From Diphasiastrum complanatum (Eukaryota > Streptophyta > Lycopodiopsida > Lycopodiales > Lycopodiaceae): a stretch of 64,000 nt of DNA. Positions within the stretch are counted from its first letter, which is position 1; each line of letters starts with the position of its first letter. The notes beneath the pieces were generated by a model. It was not told the origin of the DNA, searched no databases, and worked only from the letters and a program-made list of their open reading frames with translations. The translations under genes and the position numbers were made by a program. This document shows, in pieces, positions 44,600-55,639 of the stretch. The stretch covers positions 381,001 to 445,000 of the forward strand of contig CM055100.1 of assembly GCA_029204225.1 (NCBI GenBank), given 5' to 3'.

Positions 44600-46246
44600 T
44601 TGCTTTAAATTTAAAGCTTCACAAAGAGCTTTAAATCGAACTCTAGGCAATGCCTTAGTGAACACATCTGCAATATTATCCTCCGTGGGACAATATTCAA
44701 GCGTGATGTAGCCATTATGAAGCTTCTCCCGAACAAGGTAATAGTGGATCTCGATATGCTTTGTTCTTGCATGAAATACTGGATTTCATGCAATGGCAAT
44801 AGCACTTTGACTATCCGTAAATAGGAGAGTAGCTGAGGGCTGGCCATGCTTCATATCGACAAGTAATTGTCTCAGCCATATACACTCCGTAGTGGCTGAA
44901 AACGTTGCTCTATATTCTGCTTCACTTGAGGATGGAGCAACGATGGGCTGCTTCTTGCTTAACCAAGAAACTGCAGAATTTCCAATGAAAAAGCAATGAC
45001 CACTAGTAGAGTGTTTAGTATCTTGATCTCCACCCCAATCCGAGTCACAAAAACCAGCCAAACATGCATCATCACTAGAAGGATAAAACAGACCAAGTGT
45101 TTGACTTCCTTGAAAATATCAAAGAATCCTCTTCAATGCTTTCCAATATGATGTCAACAGAGCATGCATGAATTGACTCATGAGGGAAACACTATAAGAT
45201 ATGTCCGGTCTTGATTTGCATAAGTAAATGAGACTTCCAACCGCTTGACAATATAGTGTAGTATCAAATGGTTTACCATCACTTTGATTACTTAACTTCA
45301 CACCCGTCTCAATTGGTGTAGCAACCGGCTTGCAATCTTCCATGTTGAAAAGCTTCAAAATCTGCTTAATGTATCGCTGTTGGATAATGAAAATTCCAGC
45401 CTTTCCTTGCAAAAACTCAAGACCAAGGTAGAAATGCAATTGGTCTAAATATGATGTATCATAAACTGAAGCAAGATCAGATTTTAAGGCTACAATATAT
45501 TGTTCATTACTACCCGTAATGATAATATCATCAACATATAACAAAATGATGATGATAAACTCAGATGTATGCATGACATAAAGCGTAGATTCACTAGGAC
45601 TGTAAGAAAACCCACGATCACAAAAGTATGTGTGTATCTTTTGATACCACATCCTTGAGGCTTGTTTTAGTCCATAGAGAGCCTTCTTGAGAAGACACAC
45701 TTTGTCTTCTTATCCTGCAACCAAAAAACTAACAGGTTGCTGAAGGTAAACTTCCTCATTAAGATCACCATTGAGGAAGGCTGTCTTTATGTCAAGTTGG
45801 TGCATACGCCAACCATGATGGGCAACCAAAGCAGTGACTATCCTTACGGTAGTTATTCGTGTGGTAGGTGCAAAAGTTTCCTCATAATCAATGCCCTCCT
45901 TTTGCGCATAACCTTTGGCAACAAGTCTTGCCTTGTACCTTTCAACAATACCATCGAACTTGTACTTGATCTTATGAACCCATTTACAGCCAATTGCTTT
46001 CATTCCATGTGGAAGATCAACAAGAACCCATGTTTGGTTCTTTATGAGTGAGTCATACTCCTCTTTCATCGTGTCCTCCCAACATTTTACTCCTCTGGCC
46101 TGCTCATAAAAAATAGGTTCTATTGCACTATCCTCAATAGATGTAAGAGCAAAATAAAAAAAATCAGCAAATTCTACTGATTTAGATGACGCACGAGTCT
46201 TCTCTTCATAGAAGCGGTTCACTTTGTTGTCCTGCAAAGTCTGCAA
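44600..46246 (-). pseudogene. Ty1/copia reverse transcriptase and RNase H (element G)
   Basis: Frame 45710-46246 holds the RT lead-in (WVLVDLPHGMKAIGCKWVHK, RLVAKGYAQKEGIDYEETFA, HQLDIKTAFLNGDLNEEVYL). Frame 45119-45700 continues with LYGLKQASRMWYQK, the catalytic YVDD (ILLYVDDIIITGS) and GSLIYLCKSRPDISYSV. Frame 44786-45061 gives RNase H (FCDSDWGGDQDTKHSTSG, SEAEYRATF, TDSQSAIAIA), and its end follows in 44611-44847. Only a few frame breaks separate them, so this is a comparatively young copia copy. Confidence 0.85.
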
Positions 46247-46303
46247 TAGCCATTTAGGGACTGGTTTAGGCTATCCAACAACCTTACTTCGATCAATGCT
46301 TTG

Positions 46304-47530
46304 CTATCCAAAGTGATCTGAACTGTCAACACTTTGTTGTCCAAAGTGCTCTGAAATTGGACTATGTTGTCCAAAGTTTTCAACAAGCTGTTTCTCTTCA
46401 TAAATTTGCTCCTCTTGATGAATTATGGGCTGTTCGCTTGAAGAACCAGTGGGCTGTCCATTAGAGGATGATGACAGTCCCTCCTCTTCAACATTAGATG
46501 GTGATACCAAATCTAGAAACACTTCAACATAGTCATCTTGGGGGATGTCCCCTTTCATGACATGAATGGGCGCAAGATCATAGGAGTTCTTCTCATCAAA
46601 ATGAACATCACGACTCATTATGATTTTGTTAGTATCCACATTAAACAATCTATAGCCTTTACTTTCACTACTACATAGCCCATAAAAATGCATTTTACTC
46701 CTTTATCATCTAGTTTGGATCTTAGCTTATCGGGAATATACGCATAAGCCGTGCAACCAAAAGTGCAATAGTGAGAAACTGATGGCTTCTTACCTTACCA
46801 AACTTCATAAGGAGTCAAAATCTTCAAGGCTTTAGTCGGACACCGATTACTAATGTATGCCACCGTAATAACCGCTTCAGCCCAAAACTTGTGGGGAACG
46901 CCCTTTGCCTCAAGCATGCAACGAGCCATCTCCATGATTGTGCGATTTTTCCTCTCGGCAACACCATTTTGTTGCGGTGTGTAAGGTGTAGTCATTTGAT
47001 GTAGAATGTCTTTGCTTTGAAGAAACATGCCAAACGTACTTTTAATGTATTCCCCTCCTCGGTCGGTACGTAGTATCTTCAAAGTATGTCCAAATTAATT
47101 TTCTATCATAGCTAGAAAATCTTTGAAGCGTTGAAAAAAATGTCGGATTTTGCCTTCATAGGAAAGATCCATGTAAACCTTGAAAAATCATCAATAAAAG
47201 TAACGAAGTACTTGCATTTACCAATGGATTTGATCTTCATTGGACCACATACATCACTATGAATTAAGGCAAACTTATCACCAACTTTGATAGTCCCATC
47301 AATAGGAAAAGGCTTTCGTTGAAACTTACCAAGTATGCATCCTTCGCATACATGTCCTTCAGGATGCTCCATATTTGGAATGCCTTCCACCATGTTGAAT
47401 TTCTTCAACATATTCAAACTTCCAAAATTGAGGTGCCCTTACCTCGCATGCCATAGTTTAGCCAACTCCAATGCATGTGAATTAGTAGCAACAAGACCAA
47501 AGGATGTCAAAGTTTGAGACCATTTAAGAC
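46304..47530 (-). pseudogene. Ty1/copia pre-integrase and integrase (element G)
   Basis: Frame 47112-47417 starts in the pre-integrase domain (CEGCILGKFQRKPF) and enters the integrase core (LIHSDVCGPMKIKSIG, FVTFIDDFSRFTWIF). Frame 46795-47082 continues with ILRTDRGGEYIKSTF, TPYTPQQNGVAERKN, CMLEAKGVPHKFWAEA and LKILTPYEVW. Frame 46304-46693 is the integrase tail and linker (SRDVHFDEKN). Upstream of about 47530 the copia similarity stops. Gag, protease and 5' LTR are missing. Confidence 0.85.
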
Positions 47531-48137
47531 TATTTGGATCATCACTTTTAGGCTTGGTTGAGTGTTTGCATGTTTTTTGACATATTAGTCTTGAAAAAGT
47601 GCGCCCTCCTACAACTTAATTGGCTGCCCTGACCGTGTGAGTCCTAGGTGGCAAGCTAACATGGCAAGTGTCTTGTTCACTAGGTCTTCCTCTATACTGA
47701 GCTTTACCGCACCCAATTTGGTGTCCTGTAGCCAAAGATATGAGCATCTGAAGTTTTGCAATTTTGTGTGCGAAAGTAAAATTTCCAATTGTTCTGATTG
47801 CATGCATGACAATTTTCTATTTTGAGGTACTGTGCTTGAATGAAATGTCTGCATGTGGTTTCTCAGAGTGATTTTGACATGCATGAGTAGTTTAGATCTG
47901 TTTTGAGTAGTCATATGCATGTACTTTGACGGTTATATTTTTAAAAAAAAATTAAAAGTGCAAAAACTCAAATTTTTTTAGTTTTTTCCAATTTCTTGTA
48001 ATGTCTATGAAATTGACTAATAATAGTGATTTGACCATACTAAAATCGATTTCAGTCAGTTTTTGGTCAACAATATTTTACGATGAGTTAATCAGATATT
48101 AACTAAATCTAGTAATTTCCAGGATAGATATATCGAG
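47531..48137. other. Leader/non-coding sequence upstream of Ty3 gag
   Basis: No gene was seen. The last 200 bp are AT-rich and lead straight into the gag start codon at 48138, so they are probably the 5' untranslated leader of that element. I could not find its 5' LTR. Confidence 0.4.
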
Positions 48138-48918
48138 ATGGCCGAAGAAACTTCAAATCAAGCTGCAAATCCAGGTGCACCATCTTATATGGTGATTTGT
48201 CAGCAGATGAGCACGACACTCAATGATATGAATAATCGTAATCAGATGAGAGATCAACAAATGGAGGTTTTTTTGAATCAAGTCAAATTGATGTCTTTAC
48301 CAAATCTCGGTTTTCAACCAAAGGTTTATGCGGGCGAGAAGAAGGAGAAAAAACCTGAAGTCATCAAGGACTGGCTGGCCAAGTGGAGTAGTTACTTCAA
48401 TCTGCACGGTGTTTCTGATGAGAAAAAAATTAAAAGTGTCGTGTTGTTCTTACGTGGCAAAGCATCATTGTGGTGGCGAGATTTACCGGTGAAGCCAACT
48501 GCTTGGGATGTGTTTGCTGATGATGTGGACTACTACCTAAAGTTCATGAACTACAAGATGGGTACAAAGAGTTTAGACTCTTATATCCAAGAATTCATGG
48601 ACCTATGGAATAGGGTTCAATCATTCGATGTGAAGCTGACATTATGGCAGTTTGTCCTAGGTTTGCCAGCCGACTATCAGAACAAATGCAGGAAAAATGT
48701 GCTTCAAAGACTCAAGGATGCGTTTCAAATTGCGAAAGCATATGATTCCACAGTGGTGGCATCCGGGAAGCAATTTGCGAAAATTTCAACCACTTTGAAA
48801 ACCAAGAAGGTTAAGAAGCGCGATCCAGACCAAGCAAAATATTTTGATGAATTAGATCAAGCAGCATCGGAACCCAGGAAGCCGAAGAGAAAGAGATTCA
48901 AAAAATCTATGTCCCGGA
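48138..48918 (+). pseudogene. Ty3-type Gag, N-terminal part, interrupted by copia insertion
   Basis: An open frame of 260 residues starts MAEETSNQAANPGAPS and has the Retrotrans_gag core: IKDWLAKWSSYFNLHG, the LRGKASLWWRDLP motif, then MGTKSLDSYIQEFMDLWNRV and FVLGLPADYQNKC. A basic tail follows (KPKRKRFKKS). At 48919 an LTR begins. The zinc knuckle of the same Gag is found on the far side of the insertion at about 51594-51640 (CFVCKKPGHMIKFC). The capsid-like region itself is free of stops. Confidence 0.85.
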
Positions 48919-49609
48919 TGTAAAAAATTGCCTACATTGGCAAATCTAGCCATGTATAATATTGTACATATTCTCGATATTATTTGTTGGTTACTTGAAT
49001 GGCCAAAGTGCCACTTGTACATACACACCTAAAGTAGGTTACCACGAGCAAGAGGAGTGGTTGTGTCCATTTGGTAGTGATTCCTACTTTGTAGGATCTA
49101 GACCTTGATTTATGATGAGATTTGTACCTACCATGCACCTACCAAGCATGACTCTTGGATCTAGGCTAGGGTTTTCACATTAGGGCAAGAAAGTGGAGTC
49201 TACTTCCTTATTGCATGCTGGATTTTCACCTAACTTATCAAAGGAAGTGTGTTTTACTATGTATTTCCATTTTCCATAGTGAGAAGATAGAAACTTTTTG
49301 GAGCCTCAAGGAGAAACTCGAGTTTCCTCTCATTGTATGGTGATTACTCTTGATTTCCAATGAAACCCAGCTTTGGCACTTTGTAAACACTGTCTACAGG
49401 CCGTACTACAACCTTATTTCCACACGTGTGGAGTTGGATTATACTAATTGATCAATGCTTTGATTGTCTCTACTTGTTTCCTATCAAGCTGCTAAACTAG
49501 ATCTTGTTTTTTGAAGACTAGTTTTTGATAGATTGTTTAACAAGCATACAATCCCCTTGTGGATCATTCAAAGATCCATTTATGGTCCTTAGTATTGTAC
49601 TTTTCACAT
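48919..49609 (+). mobile_element. 5' LTR (691 bp) of a deletion-derivative copia element
   Basis: It begins TGTAAAAAATTGCC and ends GTACTTTTCACA. It is directly followed by a perfect initiator-Met primer site TGGTATCAGAGCC (49610-49622). It is nearly identical to 50881-51567, with scattered substitutions and a few small indels. Confidence 0.9.
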
Positions 49610-49622
49610 GGTATCAGAGCCA

Positions 49623-50919
49623 AGTACAAGGCCATTGATCTATGTTTAAATCTAATCCTGTTTTAACAGGTTTTGGTGCAAAAAGCTAGATCTACATGAG
49701 GCAACCCGAGGGCTTCATCAAGGCAAAGCATGAAGGAAATGTGTGTTTTTTAAAGAAGAGCCTTTATGGGCTCAAGCAAGCACCTAGAGCATGGTACTCT
49801 AGGCTAAACTCTTTTCTCATTTCCATCAATTTTGTAATGAGTGCCTATGATCCATCATTGTATATAAGTTTTCATGATGGCATGATTATTATTCTTGTTT
49901 TGTATGTAGATGACATTATCTTGAGTGGTAATGATCTAGATGGAATTAGAGATGTAAAAATTGCTTTAGCAAAAGAGTTTAAGATGGTAGATCTCGGCCT
50001 ATTAAGTTTCATTCTTGGAATAGAGGTTATAAGAGGATGTGATTTTAGCTTCATTTGTCAATCTAAATATGCTACATCCATCCTAGATAGATTTGGAATG
50101 AAGAATTGTAAAGGCATTGAGACACCAATGGAGCAACATGTAAAAGCATCTATTGGTTGTGATGAAGCATCCTTTGAGGACATCACATTATATAGAAGGC
50201 TTATTGGCTCCTTGATCTATTTATCTATGACTAGACCTGATCTTAGTTATAGTGTTGGAAAGTTAAGCCAATTCATGCAAAGTCCTCTAGTTTCACATTG
50301 GAAGATGGCCAAAAGAGTTCTTAGATACATTTCATCCACTAAGAATTTTGGCATTTTGTATAGAGGAACTAATCTTGGCTTAAGAGCCTATAGTGACTCG
50401 GATTTTGCAGGTGACAAAGTGGATAGAAGATCAACAAGTGCATTTGCCACCTTTCTATGTGATGGAGTAGTATCATGGCTTTCCAAAAAGCAAGATACCA
50501 TCTCCCTATCTTCCGCAGAATCCGAATACAAGGCCTTGACATCAACATGCAAGGAGGTCTTGTGGCTCAAAAGGCTATTGGTGGAGCTTCATGTCATGGA
50601 GGAGGAGATCCCTATCATCTATTGTGACAACCAATCAGCCCAATCACTTGCAACTAATCCTACATTCCATGCAAGGAGCAAACACATCGAAATTGCTCAT
50701 CATTTCGTGAGGGACAAAGTGCAAGCTAAAGAGATCAAGCTCCAACACGTGCCATCATCAAGTTTCTTGGCTGATTTGTTTACTAAACCTTTACCTAAAG
50801 ATTCATTTGTCAAGCTTAGATCTCTAATTGGAGTTATTGATAAAATCATTGTGATCTCCAAGGCTAGATTTGAGGAGGAGTGTGAAAAATTGCCTACATT
50901 GGCAAATCTAGCCATGTAG
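49623..50919 (+). CDS. Copia RT C-terminus and RNase H in a shortened internal region
   Basis: After a leader of about 70 bp the frame 49696-50919 (407 residues) starts inside the RT (MRQPEGFIKAKHEGNVCFLK). It covers LYGLKQAPRAWY, the catalytic YVDD (residues 70-73), SLIYLSMTRPDLSYSVGKLS, RNase H (AYSDSDFAGDKVDRRSTSA, LSSAESEYKALTS, YCDNQSAQSLA, ARSKHIEIAHHFVRD) and the end ADLFTKPLPKD. The stop lies inside the 3' LTR. Gag, protease, integrase and the first RT half are deleted, yet 407 codons are open. Mobility would depend on proteins from a full-length relative. Confidence 0.9.
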
Positions 50920-51567
50920 AATATTGTACATTTTGTCAATATTGTTTGTTGGTTACTTGAATGGCCAAAGTGCCACTTGTACATACACACCTAAAGTAGG
51001 TTACCACGATTCAAGAGGAGTGGTTGTGTCCATTTGGTAGTGATTCCTACTTTGTAGGATCTAGACCATGATTTATGATGAGATTTGTACCTACCATGCA
51101 CCTACCAAGCATGACTCTTGGATCTAGGCTAGGGTTTTCACATTAGGGCAAGAAAGTGGAGTCTACTTCCTTATTACATGCTGGATTTTCACCTAACTTA
51201 GCAAAGGAAGTGTGTTTTACTATGTATTCCCATTCTCCATAGTGAGAAGATAGAAACTTTTTGGAGCTTCAAGGAGAAACTCGAGTTTCCTCTCATTGTA
51301 TGATAATTACTCTTGATTTCCGATGAAACCCAGCTTTGGCACTTTGTAAACACTGTCTACAGGCCATACTACAGCCTTATTTCCACACGTGTGGAGTTGG
51401 ATTATACTAATTGATCAATGCTTTGATTGTCTCTACTTGTTTCCTATCAAACTGCTAAACTAGATTTTGTTTTCTGATGACTAGTTTCTGATAGATTGTT
51501 TAACAAGCATACAATCACCTTGTGGATCATTCAAAGATCTATGGTCCTTAGTACTGTACTTTTCACA
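50881..51567 (+). mobile_element. 3' LTR (687 bp) of the deletion-derivative copia element
   Basis: It starts TGTGAAAAATTGCC after a purine-rich tract (GATTTGAGGAGGAG) and ends GTACTTTTCACA. The flanks outside the pair (CCCGGA on the left, TCAAAA on the right) do not form a 5-bp target duplication. The Ty3 gag resumes to the right. Confidence 0.9.
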
Positions 51568-52240
51568 TCAAAAAAAGGCTAAAAGAGAGAAGTTATGTTT
51601 TGTTTGTAAGAAGCCTGGGCATATGATAAAATTTTGTCCATAAAGGAAGAAAGGGTCTGCTCACATGATTGAAATCCCAAGAGGCAATGGTAAGACTTTG
51701 GAAATTAACCTGACTGATTGTGAGTGTGAATGTTGTTTTAGTACTACTTCTTTTTTGCCTAATGAACTTTTTCATTTAATTGACATAGTTAAAGATCAAG
51801 AAGTGAGTATTTTATTGGACAGTGGTTCAACTCATAATTTTATTAATTCTTGTCTTGTGTAGAAACTCAGCTTGGAAACTGAAGCCAACAATCATAGATA
51901 TAAAGTTTATCTAGCTTCAAGAGTAGAGTTGGAGACTTGGAACATAAAAGTCCCGAAGCTCCCAGTTTTGGTACAAGGACACACATAATTAATTAATTTT
52001 CATGTTTTAGACCTAGCTCGTACTGATTTAATCTTAGGTTACGAATGGTTATTCAGTAAATCGCCTTCTCTGTTAATTGATTTTGAGAAGCATGTTCTCA
52101 CTTTCAAGGAGGGTGATAAGGTAGTTACATTATTTGGTAGTAATTTTGTACGTTTGTTGGATCAGATTTCTACAGTTAATAAAATGGAAGTATTGGATTA
52201 TTCTGAGTATGAAATTTTTTAAATTTATGCTATTCCAATT
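51568..52240 (+). pseudogene. Ty3 Gag zinc knuckle and aspartic protease
   Basis: A CX2CX4HX4C knuckle (CFVCKKPGHMIKFC) opens the segment. The protease follows with the active-site motif ILLDSGSTHNFIN at about 51811-51849 and its second part (TDLILGYEWLFSKSPSLLIDFE, 52018-52085). At least three stops sit where Gln is expected (TAA after FCP, TAG after SCLV, TAA after QGHT). A further TAA precedes the RT frame at 52220. Confidence 0.8.
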
Positions 52241-53700
52241 GTGGATGTTCCTGAAATAAATCTAAATGGTTGTGAATTCTCAGCAATTCTTAACTCAGTA
52301 AATTTACATCATGAACAAGCAGTGAAAGAACATATTATAAATGAATTTAGAGATGTTTTTCCATCTGAATTACCTCATGGTTTGCCAAGGATTGAGTTAA
52401 TTCCAGGAAGTCAATCTGTCTCTAGACAACCTTATAGGTCCTCTCATAAAGAGGAGACAAAGATTTCAAATCAAATAGAAAACTATATGAGGATGGGACA
52501 TATACAACCTAGTAAATCACCATGGGACGCTCATGTTCTTCTTAAAGCGAAGAAAGATGGAGGTTTTCGGATGTGTGTGGATTACAAGGGGCTTAATAAA
52601 GTGACTATAAAGAATAAGTAGCCATTACCCAGGATGGATGACCTTGTAGATTGCTTGGGTGGAGCACGGTATTTCACCAAGATAGATCTCAAGACAGGGT
52701 ACCATCAAATAAGAATTAAGTCAAAAGATGTCCAAAAGACAAGATTTCGTTCTAGATTTGGTCATTATGAATTTCTAGTATTGCCATTTGGATTAACGAA
52801 TGCTCCAGCAATGTTCCAGCAAATGATGAACAATTTATTTTGTCCATTTCTGGAAAAGTTTGTGATAGTTTTCTTAGACGACATTCTCGTTTACAATAAA
52901 TCCTTGGTGGAACACGTAGAACACTTAAAAATCGTCTTGATGAAACTCCAGCAGGAGTTACTCTATGCTAAAGAGTCCAAGTGTGAATTCTTTAAGCAAG
53001 AGTTGCTTTATCTCGGGCATAAAATCACAGTAAATGGGATCAAGATTGATGATGATAAAATCAAGATTGTGATTGAGTGGCCAATTCTGGAAACTGTGAG
53101 GTAGATAAAGTCTTTTTTAGGTTTTACACTTTTCTTCAAGAGATTTATTGAGGATTATGCTAAGTTAGCAGCACCGCTTAATAATCTGACAAAAGGAATT
53201 GTTAATAAAAAGAAAAAGAGGAATCAACCTAGTCCGCCTATTGTTTGGAACGAGGAATTGAATTAGTGTTTTGAGAAATTTAAAACAATGATTGTTTCAG
53301 CTCCCATGTTACAAATTGCAAATCTAGATTTACCTTACGTCGTGAGAACAGACGCAAGTGATGTTGCAGTTGGAGCAATTCTATTACAAATGGATAGGCC
53401 ACTAGCGTTTGAAAGCAAAAAATTCACCGGTCCTCAGTTGCGTTATACTACGCAGGAAAAGGAATTGTTTGCTGTAATCCATGCACTTAAAACCTGGAGA
53501 CACTACTTATATGGTAGTAAGTTTGTAGTGTATACAGATCACCAGCCTCTTAAGTATTTTTGTAATCAACATGATCTTTGGGAAAGAAAAGCTCGATGGG
53601 CTGAATTGATGCAAGAATTCGATCATGAAATCCATTACATAAGAGACAGCTCTAATCAAGTTGCAGATGCTCTTAGTCGGATCGGTGAACTGAACGAGTT
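52241..53700 (+). pseudogene. Ty3 reverse transcriptase and RNase H with isolated stops
   Basis: RT starts with [14 protein letters not shown] and has the usual blocks: [17 protein letters not shown], the first catalytic Asp in FTKIDLKTGYHQIR, LPFGLTNAPAMFQ, and the FLDD motif (VIVFLDDILVYN). RNase H follows (VVRTDASDVAVGAILLQ, YTTQEKELFAVIHAL, VYTDHQPLKYF, NQVADALSRI). There is no frameshift across this stretch; it is broken only by TAG codons at 52619-52621, 53102-53104 and 53264-53266, each where related elements normally have Gln. The rest is well preserved. Confidence 0.9.
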
Positions 53701-55000
53701 GTCATTCACCCAGATTTCTACAGATCTATATCTTTCGCTGAGAGAAAAATATGAATCAGATTCCCATTTTGGTCACATTTGGAACATTGTTCAGACCGAA
53801 AGAAATGTGGATAGTGTTGAGTCAGAAACACAAGGGACTCAACTAACTAAGAAAGATAAGAAGTTTGTGAAACAGTTCACCATTCGAGATGAATTACTAT
53901 TTCGGAATGGAAAAGTTTGCATACTTGGTGATGATGAGCTCAAACGAAAGATTTTGTTTGAATGTCATGACATACCTTGTGCAATACATCCCGGTATACA
54001 CAAGACTCTGGACTTGGTTAAGAGGTAATTTTATTGGCCAAAGCTCAAGCCATATGTCGAGTCAATGTTGTTAAATACAAGCCCTGTCAAAGGCTGAACG
54101 CCATAAGTCTGGTGGTTTGTTGCATCCGTTAGATATCCCTGATAAGAAATGGGAAAGCATATCTAGGATTTTGTAGTTGGACTTCCAAAGACCCAATGGC
54201 AAAATGATTCTATTTAAGTTGTAGTGGATCAGTGAACTAAGTTAGTTGCATTCATACCAGTCAAGTCAACTATAAAGGCTTCTGATTTAGCCCAGATCTT
54301 TGTTGAAAGATTATTTCGGTTGTATGGTCTGCCAGGTGACATTGTTACTGATAGAGATCCTAAGTTCACAGGTCACTTTTGGTCAGCAGTATTCCATAAA
54401 CTGGAAACTTCTTTGAGTTTAAGTTCTTCTGATCATCTTGAATCAAATGGCTAGACATAAAGGACTAATCAAACTATGAAAGATATTTTGAGGACGTATG
54501 TTTCTCACAGGCAATCTTATTGGGAAGATTATCTCCCACTGGTTGAGTTTGCATATAATAGTAGAAAACATTCTGCTACAAGTTATAGTCCTTTTATGCT
54601 TATGTATGGTTTTCAACCTAGATCTCCAGTAAATGTTGAGACGAAGTCTATTAAGATCCAGAAGGTTGCTGATTTTTTGCATGATATGCAAGAAATGTTG
54701 CAAGTGGCTAAGGATAGTATCCGGAGTGCTCAGGATAGAGCTAAACACTATACCGATCTTAAGAGATCTCTAAGAGATTTTAAAGTTGATGACTGGTTAT
54801 ATCTTAGGGCTCCAAAAGATTCTAAGACGTTACGTACATGAAAGCATTATAAGTTGTCTACCCATTGTTGTGGACCTTTTAGGATTATACGTAAAATTGG
54901 TTCTTTGGCGTACGAACTCGATCTTCAAGAAAAATTGACTACACATCCAGTGTTTCATGTAAGTCGTTTGAAACTAAGTTTACATGATGGTAATACAGTT
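53701..55000 (+). pseudogene. Ty3 integrase and C-terminal tail, damaged core
   Basis: The HHCC domain begins (LNECHDIPCAIHPGIHK type text at 53960-54010) and then breaks at a TAA at 54026. The core at 54030-54475 is disrupted, although pieces such as RLYGLPGDIVTDRDPKF are readable. From 54476 the frame resumes (RTYVSHRQSYWEDYLPLVEFAYN, YSPFMLMYGFQPRSP). After a TGA at 54840 comes the GPY/F tail (CCGPFRIIRKIGSLAYEL, HPVFHVSRLK). The integrase is not functional. Confidence 0.85.
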
Positions 55001-55009
55001 GTACATAGG

Positions 55010-55520
55010 ATACAATATAGTTCTAGTCTTGGATACACGGTACTCCAGTGAAGCAAGCTGTTAGTTATGCCACGTCATAAGGGACATGACCCGAAAGTAA
55101 CTAATATCCTTGTGAGGCCCAGAACACACTAAGTGGAGTTTAGACAAGGTATGAGATAGTGTATGCATGTGTAGAGTTATTAATAGCAATTCTATGAATA
55201 GTTGGTCCATGCATAGGACTCTATTCTAGGTGAATCTATGTATAGGAAACATAGGGCTATGCATGGCTATGTGCCCCCCCAGGATGCATTAGGCTCTATA
55301 TAAGAGGTCCAAACTTGCCCTACTCATCATGGTTCTTGATTCATTGCCAGGCCCTCACTCTACATTCATGCTTCTTGTTCTTTGGCTTGGGGGTGAGGCT
55401 TCTAGAGATTGATTGGATGCTTCTACTTGGTTAAGTGGTTTCTCCACAGTGTGTTATCCTTTTATGCTTAGGATTTGTAAGCAGGATCTAAGGAGCTTCC
55501 GTTATAGTTACACTTTTCAT
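55010..55520 (+). repeat. 3' end/LTR of the 48-55 kb Ty3 element
   Basis: This sequence directly follows the pol tail and is shared with 12940-13395. It contains a promoter-like CTCTATATAAGAGG at about 55289-55302, typical of an LTR. The exact TG...CA borders were not resolved. The second copy in the window allows the common core to be placed. Confidence 0.6.
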
Positions 55521-55639
55521 TCACAACCACTTTATTCTTTGAGGACTCAAAATTTTTAAGTGGGTGGAGAAGAGCAATTTTACTAGCTTGTAAAATACCA
55601 TTGTGAATAAATTTTAGACGGTGAATTCATAGTCCACAA

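Noticed and set aside
48919-51567. A clean target-site duplication for the copia derivative
   Set aside because: The left flank ends CCCGGA and the right begins TCAAA. A TCAAA exists about 20 bp to the left, but it is not adjacent to the LTR, so I do not claim a duplication.
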